Shown here in pieces: positions 62,527 through 64,000 of a DNA stretch of 64,000 nt. Under the pieces are notes generated by a model. That model did not search any database. It worked only from the letters and a program-made list of their open reading frames with translations, and was not told where the DNA came from. Source of the DNA: Microbacterium gorillae (GTDB lineage: Bacteria; Actinomycetota; Actinomycetes; Actinomycetales; Microbacteriaceae). Location: positions 1,236,356 to 1,300,355 of the forward strand of contig NZ_LN648875.1 in the NCBI RefSeq assembly GCF_000826185.2, read 5' to 3'. The position numbers and the translations under genes are program-made. The first letter of the stretch is position 1, and the number at the start of each line of letters is the position of its first letter.

Positions 62527-63687
62527 TCAGGGGAGGTCGGCGAAGGTCTCGGCCACCCAGTCGGCGATGATGCCGGCGACGTAGGGCATGTTGTCGATGG
62601 AGATGTGCTCGGTGCCGCCCTCGGGATCATCGAAGAGGCGCAGCTCGCGCTTCGGCGAATTCACCGCCTGCTCGTACGTCTGGTGGGCGTACTTCACGTT
62701 GATCTGGCGGTCGCCGACGCCGTGCGTGATCAGCAGTGGTGCGGTGATCTGCTCGGCCACGCCGTTCAGGTGCATGTCCTTCGTCTTGGCGATGAAGTCG
62801 TCCATGTCGGACGCGCCCCAGACCCAGAACACGTGGTCCCAGTAGTGCGGAACCGGGTTCTCGCCCTCGCGGTTGCGACGGGCCTCCTGCACCTCGGCCC
62901 AGTTGTGGTTCGCACCCCAGGCCACGCCGAGCTTCAGACGCTTCTCGAACGCCAGCGCACGCGGAGCGTAGTAGCCGCCGAGCGACCAACCCACGATGCC
63001 GATGCGGTCGGCGTCCGCGCCGAGGTCATCCGCGTTGGCCTCGATCCAGTCGATGATCGCGCCCGCCCACACCTCGGTGTCGTGCCGCGCCTGCAGACCA
63101 CGAAGGCGCAGGGCCTCACCGGACCCGGGGGTGTCCACCATCAGCGTGGAGATGCCCCGCTCGGCCAGCATCTGCGGGAACTGCGAGTAGTACATCATCT
63201 CCTTCGTGGAATCCAGGCCGTTCCACTGGATGACCACGGGGTGCGGTCCGTCGCCGGGCGCGCGGTAGAAGTACGCCGGCAGCGACGCGTCCTCGTACGG
63301 GATCTCCACGGTGGTCAGCGGCTTGCCCAGTAGCTCGACGTGCTTCAGCAGCAGGTCGATGGACTTCTGGTACGCCGCATTGCGTCCCTCCCACGCCGGG
63401 GACTGCAGACGCTCGGCCTGCGAGGTGTACAGCGACGCACGGTAGTACGTCTCCCCCGCGCCGATGCGCCGACCGCGGGCCTCGTCGTCCTGCGCCTTCG
63501 CGATCAGCCGATCGGCGACCGCGGCCCAGGACGCGTACAGCTGCGCGGTTCCGGCGTCATCGCCGTTCTGGGACGCCTCCAGGACGGGCTTGCAGGCGCG
63601 GTCGATCTCGTCGATGTAGCCGCCGTTGTTGAGCGTGGCGACGACGGACATGCTCCACACGTAGTTGGTGGGGAAGTACATGAACAC
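62527..63687 (-). CDS. alpha/beta hydrolase, 2,6-dihydropseudooxynicotine-hydrolase type
   Basis: A 386-residue alpha/beta hydrolase with a helical N-terminal cap of about 150 residues, the layout of 2,6-dihydropseudooxynicotine hydrolase and FrsA-like proteins. GIVGWSLGGYYAPR holds the nucleophile Ser; TPGSGEALR and LLITHGVGDRQINVKYAHQTYE (with the acid Asp) and GGTEHISIDNMP (His) complete the triad. Relatives break C-C or ester bonds of small molecules. GTG 63687 is chosen, with GAGGAG 7 bp upstream; the upstream open frame overlaps the SDR gene. Confidence 0.85.
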   Translation of the reverse strand: MFMYFPTNYVWSMSVVATLNNGGYIDEIDRACKPVLEASQNGDDAGTAQLYASWAAVADRLIAKAQDDEARGRRIGAGETYYRASLYTSQAERLQSPAWEGRNAAYQKSIDLLLKHVELLGKPLTTVEIPYEDASLPAYFYRAPGDGPHPVVIQWNGLDSTKEMMYYSQFPQMLAERGISTLMVDTPGSGEALRLRGLQARHDTEVWAGAIIDWIEANADDLGADADRIGIVGWSLGGYYAPRALAFEKRLKLGVAWGANHNWAEVQEARRNREGENPVPHYWDHVFWVWGASDMDDFIAKTKDMHLNGVAEQITAPLLITHGVGDRQINVKYAHQTYEQAVNSPKRELRLFDDPEGGTEHISIDNMPYVAGIIADWVAETFADLP

Positions 63688-63703
63688 GGGGGTGCTCCTC
63701 GAG

Positions 63704-64000
63704 TCAGGACGTGGACGCGCGAACGGCGTCGGAGAGGAAGGTGGACACGCCGGACAGCTGCTGCCCGCCGTCGACGCCGACCTCGGCGCCGGTGACGTAG
63801 GACGCGGCGTCCGAGAGCAGGAACGCGACGACGTTCGCGACCTCGGCGGGCTGTCCGCCGCGGTGCAGCGGAGAGACCGCCTCGTTCGCGGCGAGGAAGG
63901 CGGCCGGCGCACTCGCGGTCATCTCGGTGTGGATGTAGCCGGGGTGCACGAGATTCACGCGGATGCCGCGCGGCCCGAGCTCGGTGGCGCACGAGTGGGA
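63704..64000 (-). CDS. SDR family oxidoreductase (partial, 5' end missing)
   Basis: The C-terminal 98 residues of a short-chain dehydrogenase/reductase. ATELGPRGIRVNLVHPGYIHTEM is the RVN..PG..xT block after the catalytic helix, and PAEVANVVAFLLSDAASYVTGAEVGVDGGQQLSG the classical SDR end with the GG motif. The Rossmann N-terminus and catalytic Tyr-Lys lie beyond the window edge. The stop is 16 bp before the hydrolase start on the same strand, so the two genes are probably cotranscribed in one catabolic pathway. Confidence 0.9.
   Translation of the reverse strand, partial: SHSCATELGPRGIRVNLVHPGYIHTEMTASAPAAFLAANEAVSPLHRGGQPAEVANVVAFLLSDAASYVTGAEVGVDGGQQLSGVSTFLSDAVRASTS

Overview
The window is GC-rich actinobacterial chromosome. 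Third codon positions are almost all G or C, GTG starts are common, and many genes have a TAnnnT box directly in front of the start codon. The gene set fits a member of the Micrococcales, most likely Microbacteriaceae and close to Microbacterium: NucS endonuclease, LCP protein, Pr6Pr and DUF2510 membrane proteins, a fused MrpA/B antiporter, CGNR zinc fingers and PucR regulators. The genus is inferred; no rRNA or tRNA was seen.

Layout. 1-8.2 kb: MFS exporters, a coupled MFS/DUF2804 pair, an atypical alpha/beta hydrolase gene inserted between two 46-bp direct repeats, another MFS gene and a rhomboid protease. 8.2-8.4 kb: a convergent gap with DnaA boxes and GTTAAC repeats. 8.4-19.1 kb: mostly housekeeping genes (GT39-like glycosyltransferase, chorismate mutase, MalY-type C-S lyase, NYN protein, lactonase-like propeller coupled to purA, VOC/HxlR pair, lipoprotein PPIase, LCP). 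19-25 kb: CGNR and PucR regulators, an esterase, argG and a TetR regulator. 25-35 kb: two closely related ABC-2 exporter blocks. Each has a related small GWWWFDS protein nearby; the first is followed by a two-component system, and between them lie a MarR/MFS exporter pair, a RibD-like reductase and a GNAT gene. 35-39 kb: a diacylglycerol-kinase-like protein with a degenerate nucleotide loop, a penicillin-acylase-family hydrolase and DUF2510 and FHA proteins. 39.9-46.2 kb: a complete minus-strand mrp (mnh) antiporter operon in which every gene overlaps the next by 4 bp. 46.4-52.6 kb: a seven-gene MoxR-DUF58-VWA operon. 52.6-64 kb: LacI/MFS pair, nucS, HAD phosphatases, cold-shock protein, aldo/keto reductase, thioredoxin, S4 protein, methyltransferase, a hydrolase of the pseudooxynicotine-hydrolase type and a truncated SDR gene at the edge.

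The observations most worth following up are: (1) the hydrolase cargo gene between 46-bp direct repeats, which looks recently acquired; (2) the DnaA-box/GTTAAC cluster in a gap between converging genes; (3) the duplicated ABC blocks, with tandem GTGAC-N5-TCATG sites in front of the copy that has a two-component system; (4) how often a -10 box lies 6-8 nt before the start codon, which predicts many leaderless mRNAs and fixes several start codons.
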